From Bacteroidales bacterium UBA4345 (GTDB lineage: Bacteria > Bacteroidota > Bacteroidia > Bacteroidales > Paludibacteraceae): a stretch of DNA of 27,993 bases. The stretch is from positions 1-27,993 of the forward strand of contig DGTD01000029.1 of assembly GCA_002396385.1 (NCBI GenBank). The letters are read 5' to 3'. Positions 15,591-24,677 of the stretch are shown here, in pieces. Each line of letters begins with the position of its first letter. The first letter of the stretch is position 1. The notes beneath the pieces were generated by a model, which did not search any database, was not told where the DNA came from, and saw nothing but the letters and a program-made list of their open reading frames with translations. The position numbers and the translations under genes were made by a program.

Positions 15591-16364
15591 ATGTTAAAAA
15601 ACAAATTCAAATTCGTGTATCTGCTCCTCATCGGTGCAGTTAGTATCGGTATGCAATCGTGTAGTGACGATGATGACGAAGACGAAAACATGCCAATAAC
15701 CACGCAAACAACAATCGATTTTGAAGATTTGGAAGTAGACAGCAAAGGATATTGGATAGGCGACACCACCGGCATAGCAAGCGAAGGACAATGGGGAGCC
15801 ACCGACTACAAAGGCAGCTTCAGCACAAAGACAACAACATTCGAAAACACCCTAAGCGTTAGCAGCTATGGACAGAGTTGGATGGGTTTCGGTTATTCGA
15901 CACTGGCAGACAGCACAGTGGATGGCGTATACACGAACGAGATGTATGTATACGGCAAAAGCGGAGCGAACGGTTCAAAGACCTTTGCCGTTGCCTATGC
16001 CGACAGCGCAACCATCACCTTCGATAAAGCAACCGACCTGAAGAGCGTAATGGTGAACAACAGCACCTACGCCTACAAAGTAATCCGCGACGGCAACGAA
16101 TTTTCAACAAAATTCGCAAAAGGCGCATGGTTTGCAGTAAACTTCACCGGCTTCGACGCTAACGGCAAGAAAGTTGGGGAAACAACATACTACTTGGCAG
16201 ACTTCAGAAACAAAAAGACCTTTATCTGCGGCGAGTGGACAAAAGTAGACCTCAGTGCCCTGAAAGGAGTGAAAAAGGTAGTTCTGACCTACGACGGCAG
16301 CGACAAGGGGAGCTACGGCTTGAACACCCCAACCTACGTCTGCCTCGACAATCTGGTGTTCTAA
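15591..16364 (+). CDS. DUF4465 (BtuH-like) surface lipoprotein, B12-regulated
   Basis: 257-residue lipoprotein. The signal peptide ends in the lipobox MQSC, giving lipidated C24, directly followed by a run of acidic residues (26-32, DDDDEDE), the signal for surface display in Bacteroidetes. The mature part starts with a TIDFEDL strand and ends YVCLDNLVF, the pattern of DUF4465 (PF14717) beta-sandwich proteins. As I recall, Bacteroides members of this family (BtuH) bind vitamin B12 at the cell surface. The cobalamin riboswitch immediately upstream supports that role independently. No btuB, btuG or other transport gene is adjacent, so it would have to work with a receptor encoded elsewhere. Monocistronic, with its own terminator. 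Confidence 0.85.
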   Translation: MLKNKFKFVYLLLIGAVSIGMQSCSDDDDEDENMPITTQTTIDFEDLEVDSKGYWIGDTTGIASEGQWGATDYKGSFSTKTTTFENTLSVSSYGQSWMGFGYSTLADSTVDGVYTNEMYVYGKSGANGSKTFAVAYADSATITFDKATDLKSVMVNNSTYAYKVIRDGNEFSTKFAKGAWFAVNFTGFDANGKKVGETTYYLADFRNKKTFICGEWTKVDLSALKGVKKVVLTYDGSDKGSYGLNTPTYVCLDNLVF

Positions 16365-16395
16365 CCAAAAGAAAGGCACAAAAACAAAGCGAACA

Positions 16396-16438
16396 AGCGC
16401 CAAGCTCCGGATATAGCCCGCGAGCCTGGCGCTTTTTT
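16396..16438 (+). terminator. Rho-independent terminator
   Basis: AGCGCCAAGCTC (16396-16407) pairs with GAGCCTGGCGCT (16422-16433) and runs into six T residues. It ends the B12-regulated transcript. Confidence 0.87.
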
Positions 16439-16472
16439 CACGAAAGCCCTATTTTTTCTGCAAAAAATGAAC

Positions 16473-16480
16473 TAACTTTG
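16473..16480 (+). promoter_or_regulatory. -7 promoter box for the nusB operon
   Basis: TAACTTTG fits TAnnTTTG, 21 nt upstream of ATG 16502. The -33 region is a T tract without a clean TTTG. Confidence 0.55.
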
Positions 16481-16501
16481 TAAAAATTTTTTGAGGGAAA
16501 G

Positions 16502-17452
16502 ATGATAAACAGAATTTTGCTCCGCATTAAGGTCATACAGATTCTCTACGCTTATTACAAGGGAGAAGACCAAAACCTGGGAAAGGCAGAAGGAGAATTG
16601 AAGGACAGCATAGAAAAGACGTACGATTTGTACATCTACCTGCTGCTATTGATACCCGCCATCACCGAATTTGCGGAAAGCCGACTGAAAAAGGAAGGCA
16701 CAAAGGCCGGTGAAGGTTTGAGAATGCCAAGCAAAAAGTTCGTTGACAACAAGTTCGCAAAACAAGTAGCCGAGACGGAAGAACTGAAGCAATATGCCGA
16801 GGAGCACGAATTGAGTTGGTCGGCCAAGAAGACAACCGTAATAAAGTCGTTGCTGGATGCGATACTTGATTTCGACCTTTACGGGAAATACAACGAGAGC
16901 GACGAAAACACCTATGAGGAAGACAAGGAGCTTTGGAAGAAAATTTTCCGCCAGGTTATAGCCAGCAGCGAAATTTTGGGTAAAGATCTGGAAGACACCT
17001 CGATATACTGGAATGCCGACTTAGAAATTGTACACAGTTTTGTGGTGAAAACCATCAAGTCGTACAAAGAGGAAAACGGCACAAAACAAGCACTTTTACC
17101 AATGCTGAAAGACGAGGAAGACCAGGAATACGTCAGTACACTTCTGGCAAACGCCATAACCAATGGGCAGGAATACAACAAAATGATAGACAGCCACATT
17201 GACACAAAGAAGTGGGACACTGACCGTATAGCGTTTATGGACCGCATCATTATGCAGGCAGCCTTAGCCGAACTGGTCAGTTCTCCAACTATCCCAGTCA
17301 ATGTAACCCTCAACGAATACATCGAAATAGCGAAAGAATATAGTACAAGCAAAAGCAACACTTTCATTAACGGCGTACTCGACGCCCTTGTAGAGGACCT
17401 CAGAAAAGAGAACAAACTGATGAAAGTAGCATTTTACAGCAACAAACAATAA
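16502..17452 (+). CDS. nusB: Transcription antitermination factor NusB
   Basis: 316-residue Bacteroidetes-type NusB. The conserved NusB fold is in the C-terminal half, with the signature MDRIIMQAALAEL followed by PVNVTLNEYIEIAKEYSTSKSNTFINGVLDAL. The N-terminal half begins with the family-like INRILLRIKVIQILYAYY and is much longer than the roughly 140-residue enterobacterial protein; the extra length is normal in this phylum. NusB binds boxA RNA together with NusE (S10) to promote antitermination of rRNA operons. First gene of a tight operon: yajC starts 14 nt downstream. Confidence 0.92.
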   Translation: MINRILLRIKVIQILYAYYKGEDQNLGKAEGELKDSIEKTYDLYIYLLLLIPAITEFAESRLKKEGTKAGEGLRMPSKKFVDNKFAKQVAETEELKQYAEEHELSWSAKKTTVIKSLLDAILDFDLYGKYNESDENTYEEDKELWKKIFRQVIASSEILGKDLEDTSIYWNADLEIVHSFVVKTIKSYKEENGTKQALLPMLKDEEDQEYVSTLLANAITNGQEYNKMIDSHIDTKKWDTDRIAFMDRIIMQAALAELVSSPTIPVNVTLNEYIEIAKEYSTSKSNTFINGVLDALVEDLRKENKLMKVAFYSNKQ

Positions 17453-17466
17453 AATAAAAGAAAAAT

Positions 17467-17784
17467 ATGACAAACCCACTTTTACTTCAGGCTCAAGGCG
17501 GCGGAAACATGATGAGTTCCATTTTCTTTATGGTACTCCTCTTTGGTGTTATGTACTTCTTTATGATCCGTCCACAACAGAAGAAACAAAAAGAGATCCA
17601 ACAGTTCAGGGCAGCGCTCGGAGTTGGAAGCAAAGTGATTACCGGAGGGGGCATACACGGAGTAATTAAGGAGTTAACCGACACCTATGCCATGATTGAA
17701 ATTGCGCAAGGCGTGAAAGTAAAGGTTGATTTAAGTTCAATCTTCCCATCGGTAGATTCCGGCGTAAAGCAGATTGAAAAATAA
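17467..17784 (+). CDS. yajC: Preprotein translocase subunit YajC
   Basis: 105-residue single-pass inner-membrane protein that joins the SecDF-YajC subcomplex of the Sec translocase. One transmembrane helix spans about residues 16-36, followed by the family-typical FFMIRPQQKKQKE and a small C-terminal beta domain containing GSKVITGGGIHGVI. Length and order match YajC. It lies between nusB and the YbbR-like gene with gaps of 14 and 11 nt, so all are probably on one transcript. Confidence 0.95.
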   Translation: MTNPLLLQAQGGGNMMSSIFFMVLLFGVMYFFMIRPQQKKQKEIQQFRAALGVGSKVITGGGIHGVIKELTDTYAMIEIAQGVKVKVDLSSIFPSVDSGVKQIEK

Positions 17785-17795
17785 AGACGAACAAG

Positions 17796-18782
17796 ATGAG
17801 TAAGAAGGAAGAACCATTCCTTTTAAAATATCTGAAACACGAAGGAAAAGAGATTAGAAAGTTCCTAACCAGCAGGGACCTTCTAATCTTTATTTTTTTC
17901 TTACTTGTGTCAACCGGTCTTTGGTCGCTTCAGGCTATGCGGAAGGAATATGAGACCATCATCAGCATACCCATCACCTACGAGAAAGCGCCAGAAGGTT
18001 TAGTGCAACAAGCCGAGCTTCCGCAGCGCCTGCTTGTAACAGTCACCGACGACGGCACCTCGCTGGTAAGGAACCGCTGGATGCACAGCTACACACCAAT
18101 AGCCATTGACATCAGCGCATACACTGGTGGCACCTACAGCCTTCCAACAGCCGAATTTGAAAGCGAGATTCAGAAACAGCTGAACACAACAACCAAAATT
18201 GTGAGGATAGCGCCCGCAAGTATAGAGTTGGAATTTAAGGAACTTTCGAAAAAAGAAGTTCCGGTTGTGTTTAACGGGACAATTAGGATGGCGCAACAAT
18301 ACATCCGACAAGGAGAATTGGAAATAAAGCCGAGCCATATAACCATATACGGCATCAACTCGGTAATCGACTCCATAGACCACATCGACACCGAATATGC
18401 GGAACTTTCCGACATAAGCGGGACCATAAACAAGCGCATAAAGCTTACCAGCACACCCAATGTTTCATTCTCGCACGACAGCGTAAGCTGTATACAACAC
18501 TCGGAACGTTATACAGAGAAAGTGTTGGAAGTACCGGTGCGCACAAAAAAAGTAGAAAAAGGGTATAAGATAAGGACATTCCCCGTCATGGTAAAAGTAA
18601 AGTTCCATGTAGGGCTGAGCAACTACGACAAAGTGACAGCCGACAAACTAACGGTATTTGCCAATCCGGAAGACGCAGTTGGCTCACGCATACCCTTACG
18701 AATAACCGGAGCTGAAGACATGATAAACTCGATAGAGATTATGCCTTCGTCGGTAGACTACCTGACAGAAAAAAATGATTAA
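17796..18782 (+). CDS. YbbR-like domain protein
   Basis: 328-residue membrane-anchored protein with one N-terminal transmembrane helix (about residues 27-48, LLIFIFFLLVSTGLWSL) after a basic cytoplasmic start. The extracytoplasmic part consists of YbbR-type beta repeats; recognisable pieces are VRIAPASIELEF and ITIYGINSVIDSID. YbbR/CdaR proteins regulate diadenylate cyclase in Firmicutes, but here the gene sits in the conserved Bacteroidetes nusB-yajC-coaE neighbourhood, without a cyclase gene in the window. Its 3' end overlaps coaE by eight bases, so the two are coupled. Function in this phylum is unknown. Confidence 0.85.
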   Translation: MSKKEEPFLLKYLKHEGKEIRKFLTSRDLLIFIFFLLVSTGLWSLQAMRKEYETIISIPITYEKAPEGLVQQAELPQRLLVTVTDDGTSLVRNRWMHSYTPIAIDISAYTGGTYSLPTAEFESEIQKQLNTTTKIVRIAPASIELEFKELSKKEVPVVFNGTIRMAQQYIRQGELEIKPSHITIYGINSVIDSIDHIDTEYAELSDISGTINKRIKLTSTPNVSFSHDSVSCIQHSERYTEKVLEVPVRTKKVEKGYKIRTFPVMVKVKFHVGLSNYDKVTADKLTVFANPEDAVGSRIPLRITGAEDMINSIEIMPSSVDYLTEKND

Positions 18783-19353
18783 GTTAGGAATAACCGGAGG
18801 TATAGGCAGCGGAAAGAGCGTTGTATCGACTATTCTACGCACTGCTGGCGTGCCCGTATACGACAGCGACAGCCGTGCGAAAGAACTGCAGACTACAAGC
18901 AGACAACTACGCCAACAACTTGTTTCTGTTTTAGGAGAGGAAAGCTATCTGCCAAACGGGCAACTCAACAAGCCGTATATTGCCAGCAAGATATTCAACG
19001 ACAAGCATTTGCTAGCCACCATAAACAACATCGTCCATCCCGCCGTTTGGGAAGATTTCGAGCAATGGGCAGAGCAACAACACCAGAATGGTTTCTGTAT
19101 TGTTGGCTTTGAATCGGCCATCTTGTTCCAATCGCACCTAGACAAACGTTTTGACACGACTTGGACGGTAATCGCCCCGACAGAAATCTGTATTGAGCGA
19201 GCCTGCAAACGCGACAACAAAAGGCGTGAACAGATAGAGGCCCGGATAAGGAACCAGCAATCCATACAGGGACTTGGCGACTACACTATCAACAACGATG
19301 GCCGCCATAGTCTGATAGAACAGGTAATGGAAGGGTTAGCCAAGTTGGGATAA
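18775..19353 (+). CDS. coaE: Dephospho-CoA kinase
   Basis: 192-residue cytoplasmic kinase for the last step of coenzyme A synthesis: ATP-dependent phosphorylation of the 3'-hydroxyl of dephospho-CoA. The Walker A loop is G8-GIGSGKS-15. The DSDSRAKEL segment supplies the conserved substrate-binding aspartate, and the lid-like region with ACKRDNKRREQIEARIRNQ is typical. Length is standard. It ends the nusB operon and converges on dxs, with a shared hairpin between them. Confidence 0.95.
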   Translation: MIKLGITGGIGSGKSVVSTILRTAGVPVYDSDSRAKELQTTSRQLRQQLVSVLGEESYLPNGQLNKPYIASKIFNDKHLLATINNIVHPAVWEDFEQWAEQQHQNGFCIVGFESAILFQSHLDKRFDTTWTVIAPTEICIERACKRDNKRREQIEARIRNQQSIQGLGDYTINNDGRHSLIEQVMEGLAKLG

Positions 19354-19375
19354 GTATTTCACAAAACAAAAAAAC

Positions 19376-19411
19376 AAGAGTGGCGGGCAAATCAGTTTGT
19401 CCGCCACTCTT
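19376..19411 (-). terminator. Terminator between convergent coaE and dxs
   Basis: A 16-bp inverted repeat (19376-19391 with 19396-19411, loop TCAG; one internal G-T pair) lies between the two convergent genes. On the minus strand it is followed by a run of T residues (19367-19374), making it a good terminator for dxs. On the plus strand the T tract is poor, so it probably ends coaE less efficiently. Confidence 0.85.
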
Positions 19412-19442
19412 ATTTGTCAAAACTATCTAACAGTCTCGAGTT

Positions 19443-21359
19443 TTACGATTTTGAGAGTTCTTCCACAAAAGTTTTCCGAAGTCCATTGGCATCCATGCCA
19501 AGAATAGCATAAAGTTCGTCTTGCGAGCCATGTTCAACAAAGAAGTCAGGAATCCCCACCCTACGTACAGGGACAGACAGGCCGGCATCGGCCAGGCATT
19601 CCAAGACAGCAGAGCCAAAGCCCCCCGCAAGAGAGCCTTCTTCAATGGTCACGATACGTTTGTACCGTTTAGCCACATCGAGCACGAGTTCGGAGTCAAG
19701 AGGTTTAGCGAACACCATGTTATAGAGGCCGATATTATTTTGAGCGTCGGCATCCAATTGTTCCAAAGCCAAGCGAGCTACATTACCACGCGGTCCGAAC
19801 GAAAGGACAGCCACCTTGGCACAGGCACCCGCATCGTGTAAACAATAGCCCTTACCAACAGGCATAGGCCGCATAGGTTGGTGCCAGTCGGCCACAAACC
19901 CGCGTCCACGCGGATAACGGATAATAAAAGGTCCCATATTAGGCTGAGCAGCCGTAAACATCAAATTACGCAACTCAATTTCATTCAAAGGAGAAGCCAG
20001 CGTAAGGTTAGGCACCGTACGGAAGCATGCGATATCGAACACCCCGTGGTGAGTAGCGCCATCGGCCCCCACAAGTCCGGCACGGTCGAGGCAAATCACC
20101 ATATCAAGTTTTTGCAGTGCCACATCATGAATAACATTGTCGTAGGCACGTTGCATAAACGAGGAATAGATATTACAGAACGGCAGTTTACCCTCCTTAG
20201 CCAAGCCCGCAGAAAAAGTAACTGCATGTCCTTCGGCAATACCCACATCGAAAGTGCGTTCAGGCATCTCATTCATCATATAGGTCATAGAACAGCCGGT
20301 CGCCATTGCAGGAGTAACGCCAACAATTTGTTCATTCTCACGAGCCAATTCCAAGAGAGTGTGTCCGAAAACATCTTGAAAGAGAGGAGGCTGGTCGCTC
20401 TTGATTTCAGGAACGATACGTTTGCCGGTATTTTTGTCGAATTTGCCGGGAGCATGCCATTCTGTGGCACATTCCTCAGCAGGCTTGAAGCCCTTTCCCT
20501 TCTTAGTACGGATATGAATGATTTTAGGGCCGTTATAATCCTTCACATCACGAAGAATCTTTACCAAATTCACCACATCGTGCCCATCGACAGGACCGAA
20601 ATAGCGAACACTTAGTCCTTCGAACAAAGTGTGCTGGTTAGTCAAGAAAGCCTTCAGCGAGTTATTGCGCTGTGTATATTTCCCCGACTCGTCCTCTTTA
20701 AGCCATCCCATTTTACAGAACAGCTTATACACCTTACTACGGAACGAATTGTATCGTTTCGAAGTGTTTATCCTCACCAAATAGTTACTGAGTCCACCCA
20801 CCACGTGGTCGATGGCCATATGGTTATCGTTCAGAATGATGGTGAGGTTGTTACGGCAAGACGAAGCATTGTTCAGGCCCTCGAAAGCCAAGCCACCCGT
20901 CATGGCGCCATCGCCAATAACTGCCACAGCGCGTTTGGCAGACTTATCGAGCGTCTGTCCGACAGAAATGCCAAGAGCAGCAGAAATAGAATTAGACGCA
21001 TGTCCGGCAATAAACGCATCGTATTCGCTTTCCTTCGGATTAGGGAAGCCACAAATGCCGTGCAGTTTACGGTTTGTAGCGAACTTGTTGCGCCTACCGG
21101 TCAGAATTTTATGCGCATAGGCCTGGTGTCCGACGTCCCACACAATGGAATCTTCGGGCGTATTGTAGACATAGTGTAATGCGACCGTAAGCTCAACAAC
21201 GCCAAGACTGGCGCCAAAATGCCCCGGATTGGCGGAGAGTTCATCAATAATGAACTGGCGCAATTCTGCACATAGTTGGGGAAGCTGGTCTAACTCCAGT
21301 CTCTTCAAATCGGCAGGCGTATTTATATGGGACAAAAGCGTCCCAACAGAATCGGTCAT
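19443..21359 (-). CDS. dxs: 1-deoxy-D-xylulose-5-phosphate synthase
   Basis: 638-residue thiamine diphosphate enzyme that condenses pyruvate with glyceraldehyde 3-phosphate, the first step of the methylerythritol phosphate route to isoprenoids. Seen: [18 protein letters not shown] and [16 protein letters not shown] near the N-terminus, the ThDP/Mg motif GDGAMTGG near residue 155, and the [15 protein letters not shown] transketolase-type motif in the pyrimidine-binding domain. The C-terminal transketolase domain is complete. Length is standard for DXS. It is a single gene facing coaE, with a -7 box 110 nt upstream of its start. Confidence 0.96.
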   Translation of the reverse strand: MTDSVGTLLSHINTPADLKRLELDQLPQLCAELRQFIIDELSANPGHFGASLGVVELTVALHYVYNTPEDSIVWDVGHQAYAHKILTGRRNKFATNRKLHGICGFPNPKESEYDAFIAGHASNSISAALGISVGQTLDKSAKRAVAVIGDGAMTGGLAFEGLNNASSCRNNLTIILNDNHMAIDHVVGGLSNYLVRINTSKRYNSFRSKVYKLFCKMGWLKEDESGKYTQRNNSLKAFLTNQHTLFEGLSVRYFGPVDGHDVVNLVKILRDVKDYNGPKIIHIRTKKGKGFKPAEECATEWHAPGKFDKNTGKRIVPEIKSDQPPLFQDVFGHTLLELARENEQIVGVTPAMATGCSMTYMMNEMPERTFDVGIAEGHAVTFSAGLAKEGKLPFCNIYSSFMQRAYDNVIHDVALQKLDMVICLDRAGLVGADGATHHGVFDIACFRTVPNLTLASPLNEIELRNLMFTAAQPNMGPFIIRYPRGRGFVADWHQPMRPMPVGKGYCLHDAGACAKVAVLSFGPRGNVARLALEQLDADAQNNIGLYNMVFAKPLDSELVLDVAKRYKRIVTIEEGSLAGGFGSAVLECLADAGLSVPVRRVGIPDFFVEHGSQDELYAILGMDANGLRKTFVEELSKS

Positions 21360-21468
21360 GTGTTATAAAAATAAAAGTTCCACTAAAAGGAAATCTAGCC
21401 AAAAAGTTTATGCGGCATGAGGCTCCGCAACGTTCAGAAGCCGCAAACAGCCACAAATCCACATAATA

Positions 21469-21476
21469 CAAAGTTA
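21469..21476 (-). promoter_or_regulatory. -7 promoter box for dxs
   Basis: On the minus strand TAACTTTG matches the consensus, with a weak TTGG-like -33 region about 20 nt upstream. The predicted dxs leader is roughly 100 nt. Confidence 0.45.
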
Positions 21477-21535
21477 ATACTTTATTATTATTAAACCAAC
21501 ATTCAGACGATAGAGAGGATGCCATAAAAAATGAC

Positions 21536-21543
21536 TATATTTG
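21536..21543 (+). promoter_or_regulatory. -7 promoter box for the 21566 operon
   Basis: TATATTTG fits TAnnTTTG, 22 nt before ATG 21566. Divergent from the dxs promoter. No clear -33 TTTG. Confidence 0.45.
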
Positions 21544-21565
21544 GAGATAAAATGCGCAGACACGG

Positions 21566-22441
21566 ATGAAGACAAGAACAGACATAAAGAAAGTTTTCGT
21601 AGTACTAGGAGCGCTAATAGCGTCCCCGTTGGGTGTTGATGCGCACGAGAGGGAAACATATAGTCCAGACACACAGCACCTTGTAGAACTGTTCGACCAC
21701 CTTAGAAGCAGCGACAACGACAGTTTGAGCATAGCAGTGAGCAAACAGATCAGCCAAGAGATGGGCGACTTGCTGCAAAACGACAGCACATTCGACTACC
21801 ACTTCGACGAACTTGCCAATATGGGCAAGTGCTACAGCGACGACAAGGAACTGCGCATCTACACCTGGAACTACCCGTTAAGCGACAAGACATACGGCTA
21901 CGGAGGCTTCATTCAATTAAAGCCCAGCAAGAAAAGGACCAAGCAGAAGGTGAAACCCATCCCTTTGAAAGTAAAAGGGAGCTCATACACTCCGGGCACA
22001 GGTAGCCGCATTGGCACCGACAACTGGTACGGAGCCCTCTACTACAACGCAATAAAGACAAAAAAAGACGGCAACGAGTACTACATTCTGCTCGGCTGGG
22101 GAGGCGGAGACGCCCTGACCGACTTTAAAGTGGCAGAGACCCTAAAGTTTTCCAAAAACGAAAAAACAGCCACATTCGGCAGCGTATCGCCTTTCAAAAG
22201 CGCGGGCAAGAGCAGCAACCGCATTGTGCTGCAATACAACAACGAGGCCCGTGTGGCTTTGAACTACGACAAAGACAACAAACGGATAGTGATGGACCAT
22301 TTGTCACCATCGGATCCTTTCTACAAAGGCCTGTACTCGTACTACGGCCCCGACTTCACCTACGACGCCTACCAGTTCGACAAAAAGAGCAAAGGGCAAT
22401 GGTTATTGATAGAGAATATTGACGCGAAAAACAGCGAATAG
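21566..22441 (+). CDS. Conserved hypothetical exported protein
   Basis: 291-residue protein with a probable signal peptide (residues 1-26, basic start, hydrophobic core, cut after VDA). The mature part is mixed, with many Tyr, Gly and Asp residues and short beta-like repeats (for example YILLGWGGGDALTDFKVAETL near residues 171-190). I recognise no catalytic motif and cannot name the family, though a similar exported protein next to dipeptidyl peptidase III seems common in Bacteroidales. The next gene starts 23 nt downstream, so the two are probably co-transcribed and act in the periplasm. Confidence 0.75.
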   Translation: MKTRTDIKKVFVVLGALIASPLGVDAHERETYSPDTQHLVELFDHLRSSDNDSLSIAVSKQISQEMGDLLQNDSTFDYHFDELANMGKCYSDDKELRIYTWNYPLSDKTYGYGGFIQLKPSKKRTKQKVKPIPLKVKGSSYTPGTGSRIGTDNWYGALYYNAIKTKKDGNEYYILLGWGGGDALTDFKVAETLKFSKNEKTATFGSVSPFKSAGKSSNRIVLQYNNEARVALNYDKDNKRIVMDHLSPSDPFYKGLYSYYGPDFTYDAYQFDKKSKGQWLLIENIDAKNSE

Positions 22442-22464
22442 TCATAAACACACCGTATACAACA

Positions 22465-24513
22465 ATGAAACTAAAGACAAAAATTATAAGCATTATGACA
22501 GTTTTGACAACAGCCGGATGCAACAGTGTTCCGACCAACAACGAGGCGGCACCATTCGACTACCACGTAGACCGTTTCTACGACCTACAGATACTCCGTT
22601 ACCAAGTGCCAGGTTTCGACTCGCTCACACTCCAACAGAAGAAACTGGTATACTACCTGACAGAGGCAGCCCTTCAAGGCAGAGACATCTTATTCGACCA
22701 AAACTGCAAATACAACCTGGCCATCCGCGAGGTACTGGAAGCCGTTTACCAACATTATCCGAAAGAGAACGATGCAAAACAATTCGAGCAATTAGAGAAC
22801 TACCTGAAACGTGTTTGGTTCTCGAACGGCATACACCACCACTATGGCATGGACAAGTTCCTTCCAGAATTCAGCCAGACCTACTTTGAAACGGCAGTCC
22901 GGAGCATCGACAGCAAACACCTTCCACTCTACGCCTACAACAACAGCGTAGACGAGTTGTTGAAAGAGCTGGTTCCCGTCATGTTCGACCCGACAGTACT
23001 ATCAAAAAGGGTCAACCAGGCAAAAGGCGAAGACTTGATCAGCACATCGGCCAACAACTATTACGAGGGAGTAAGCCAAAAAGAGGTTGAGCAGTTCTAC
23101 GGTTCACAAAAAGACCCCAAAGACGCGACCCCAATCAGCTATGGCCTGAACAGCAAACTGGTGAAAGAAAACGGAAAACTGGTTGAAAAGAAATGGAAAG
23201 TGGGAGGCATGTACTCGGCTGCCATAGAGAAAATAGTATACTGGCTGAACAAGGCGTATGAAGTAGCCGACAACGAAGCCCAGAAAAAAACAATCGGCAA
23301 GCTGATTGAATACTACCAGAGCGGAGATTTAAAGACCTTCGACGACTACAGCATCACCTGGGTTAAAGACACCCTGAGCCACATCGACTTCCTAAACGGA
23401 TTTATCGAGACATACGGCGATCCGTTAGGAATGAAGGCAAGCTGGGAAGCCATTGTGAACTACAAGAACATAGCAGCAACCAAACGCACTGAAATACTCA
23501 GCGAAAACGCGCAATGGTTTGAAGACCACTCGCCAGTAGACCCGCGTTTCAAGAAAAAGAAAGTGAAAGGCGTATCGGCAAAAGTGATAAACGTTGCCAT
23601 TCTCGCAGGAGACTGCTACCCTGCCACCCCGATAGGCATCAACCTGCCGAACAGTAACTGGATCAGACAGGTGCACGGGTCGAAGAGCGTGACGATAGAG
23701 AACATCACCAGCGCCTACGACGAGGCAGCGAAAGGGAACGGGTTCAAAGAAGAGTTCGTCTACAGCCAGACCGAACGCGACCTTTTAGAAAAATACGGCT
23801 TTGTTACCGACAACATCCACACCGACCTGCACGAATGCCTGGGTCATGGTTCAGGCCAGCTTTTGCCAGGCGTTGACCAAGACGCGCTGAAGGCCTATGG
23901 AGCGACCATAGAGGAAGCCCGTGCAGACCTGTTCGGCCTCTACTACGAAGCCGACCCCAAATTGGTAGAGCTTGGACTGCTACCGAACACCGAAGCCTAC
24001 AAGGCCGAATACTACAGCTATATGAACAACGGACTGATGACCCAACTCATGCGCATTGAAGACGGCAAAGACATAGAAGAGGCACATATGCGCAACCGAC
24101 AGCTCATAGCCCGCTGGATATACGAGCACGGAAAGAAAGACAATGTTGTGGAATTCGTCAGCAGAGAAGGCAAAACCTATGTGCGAATCAACGACTACGA
24201 AAAAATGCGCACACTCGTCGGGCAACTCCTGGCAGAGATTCAGCGAGTAAAGAGCGAGGGAGATTTCGAAGGAGCGAAGCATCTGGTAGAAGAATACGGC
24301 GTAAAAGTAGACCAAAAGCTGCACAAAGAAGTAAAAGAACGCTATGCGAAACTGAACATAGCCCCATACAAAGGATTTGTGAACCCCGTATACGAAGCCG
24401 TTACCGATGCGAAAGGCGAGATAACCGACGTGAAAATACGTTACGACGAGGGCTACACAGAACAAATGCTCCGCTATAGCAAAAACTACCACACCCTGAG
24501 AGTAAAGAACTGA
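22465..24513 (+). CDS. Dipeptidyl peptidase III family lipoprotein (M49)
   Basis: 682-residue zinc metallopeptidase of family M49, which removes dipeptides from the N-terminus of short peptides. The zinc motif HEXXGH is H456-ECLG-H461, and the third ligand comes from EEARAD (E483/E484). The N-terminus is a lipoprotein signal with lipobox TAGC (C19), so the enzyme is anchored in the envelope and not cytoplasmic as in eukaryotes. Length and layout fit the Bacteroidetes type (around 670-690 residues). It probably trims peptides taken up from outside the cell, together with the exported protein encoded just upstream. Confidence 0.92.
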   Translation: MKLKTKIISIMTVLTTAGCNSVPTNNEAAPFDYHVDRFYDLQILRYQVPGFDSLTLQQKKLVYYLTEAALQGRDILFDQNCKYNLAIREVLEAVYQHYPKENDAKQFEQLENYLKRVWFSNGIHHHYGMDKFLPEFSQTYFETAVRSIDSKHLPLYAYNNSVDELLKELVPVMFDPTVLSKRVNQAKGEDLISTSANNYYEGVSQKEVEQFYGSQKDPKDATPISYGLNSKLVKENGKLVEKKWKVGGMYSAAIEKIVYWLNKAYEVADNEAQKKTIGKLIEYYQSGDLKTFDDYSITWVKDTLSHIDFLNGFIETYGDPLGMKASWEAIVNYKNIAATKRTEILSENAQWFEDHSPVDPRFKKKKVKGVSAKVINVAILAGDCYPATPIGINLPNSNWIRQVHGSKSVTIENITSAYDEAAKGNGFKEEFVYSQTERDLLEKYGFVTDNIHTDLHECLGHGSGQLLPGVDQDALKAYGATIEEARADLFGLYYEADPKLVELGLLPNTEAYKAEYYSYMNNGLMTQLMRIEDGKDIEEAHMRNRQLIARWIYEHGKKDNVVEFVSREGKTYVRINDYEKMRTLVGQLLAEIQRVKSEGDFEGAKHLVEEYGVKVDQKLHKEVKERYAKLNIAPYKGFVNPVYEAVTDAKGEITDVKIRYDEGYTEQMLRYSKNYHTLRVKN

Positions 24514-24550
24514 CAAAACTGCGCCAAAAGCAGTGTTATAAAACATAAAT

Positions 24551-24592
24551 AGCTGGTTTTTATAAACTTACTTATAAAAACCAGCTTTTTTA
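24551..24592 (+). terminator. Rho-independent terminator
   Basis: A 15-bp perfect stem: AGCTGGTTTTTATAA (24551-24565) with its complement at 24572-24586, loop of six, then T residues. It ends the DPP III operon. Confidence 0.92.
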
Positions 24593-24677
24593 TTTGCATA
24601 AATCCAGAATTGCGACTAAATTACGTACAGAAAAACAAAACACTGCTTAAATACCAACTTTTAAATCATTTTGAGCC

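Noticed and set aside
24666..24673. TCATTTTG five bases before tonB copy 1 as a leaderless promoter
   Set aside because: It has a mismatch at the key TA and no -33 element at the right distance.
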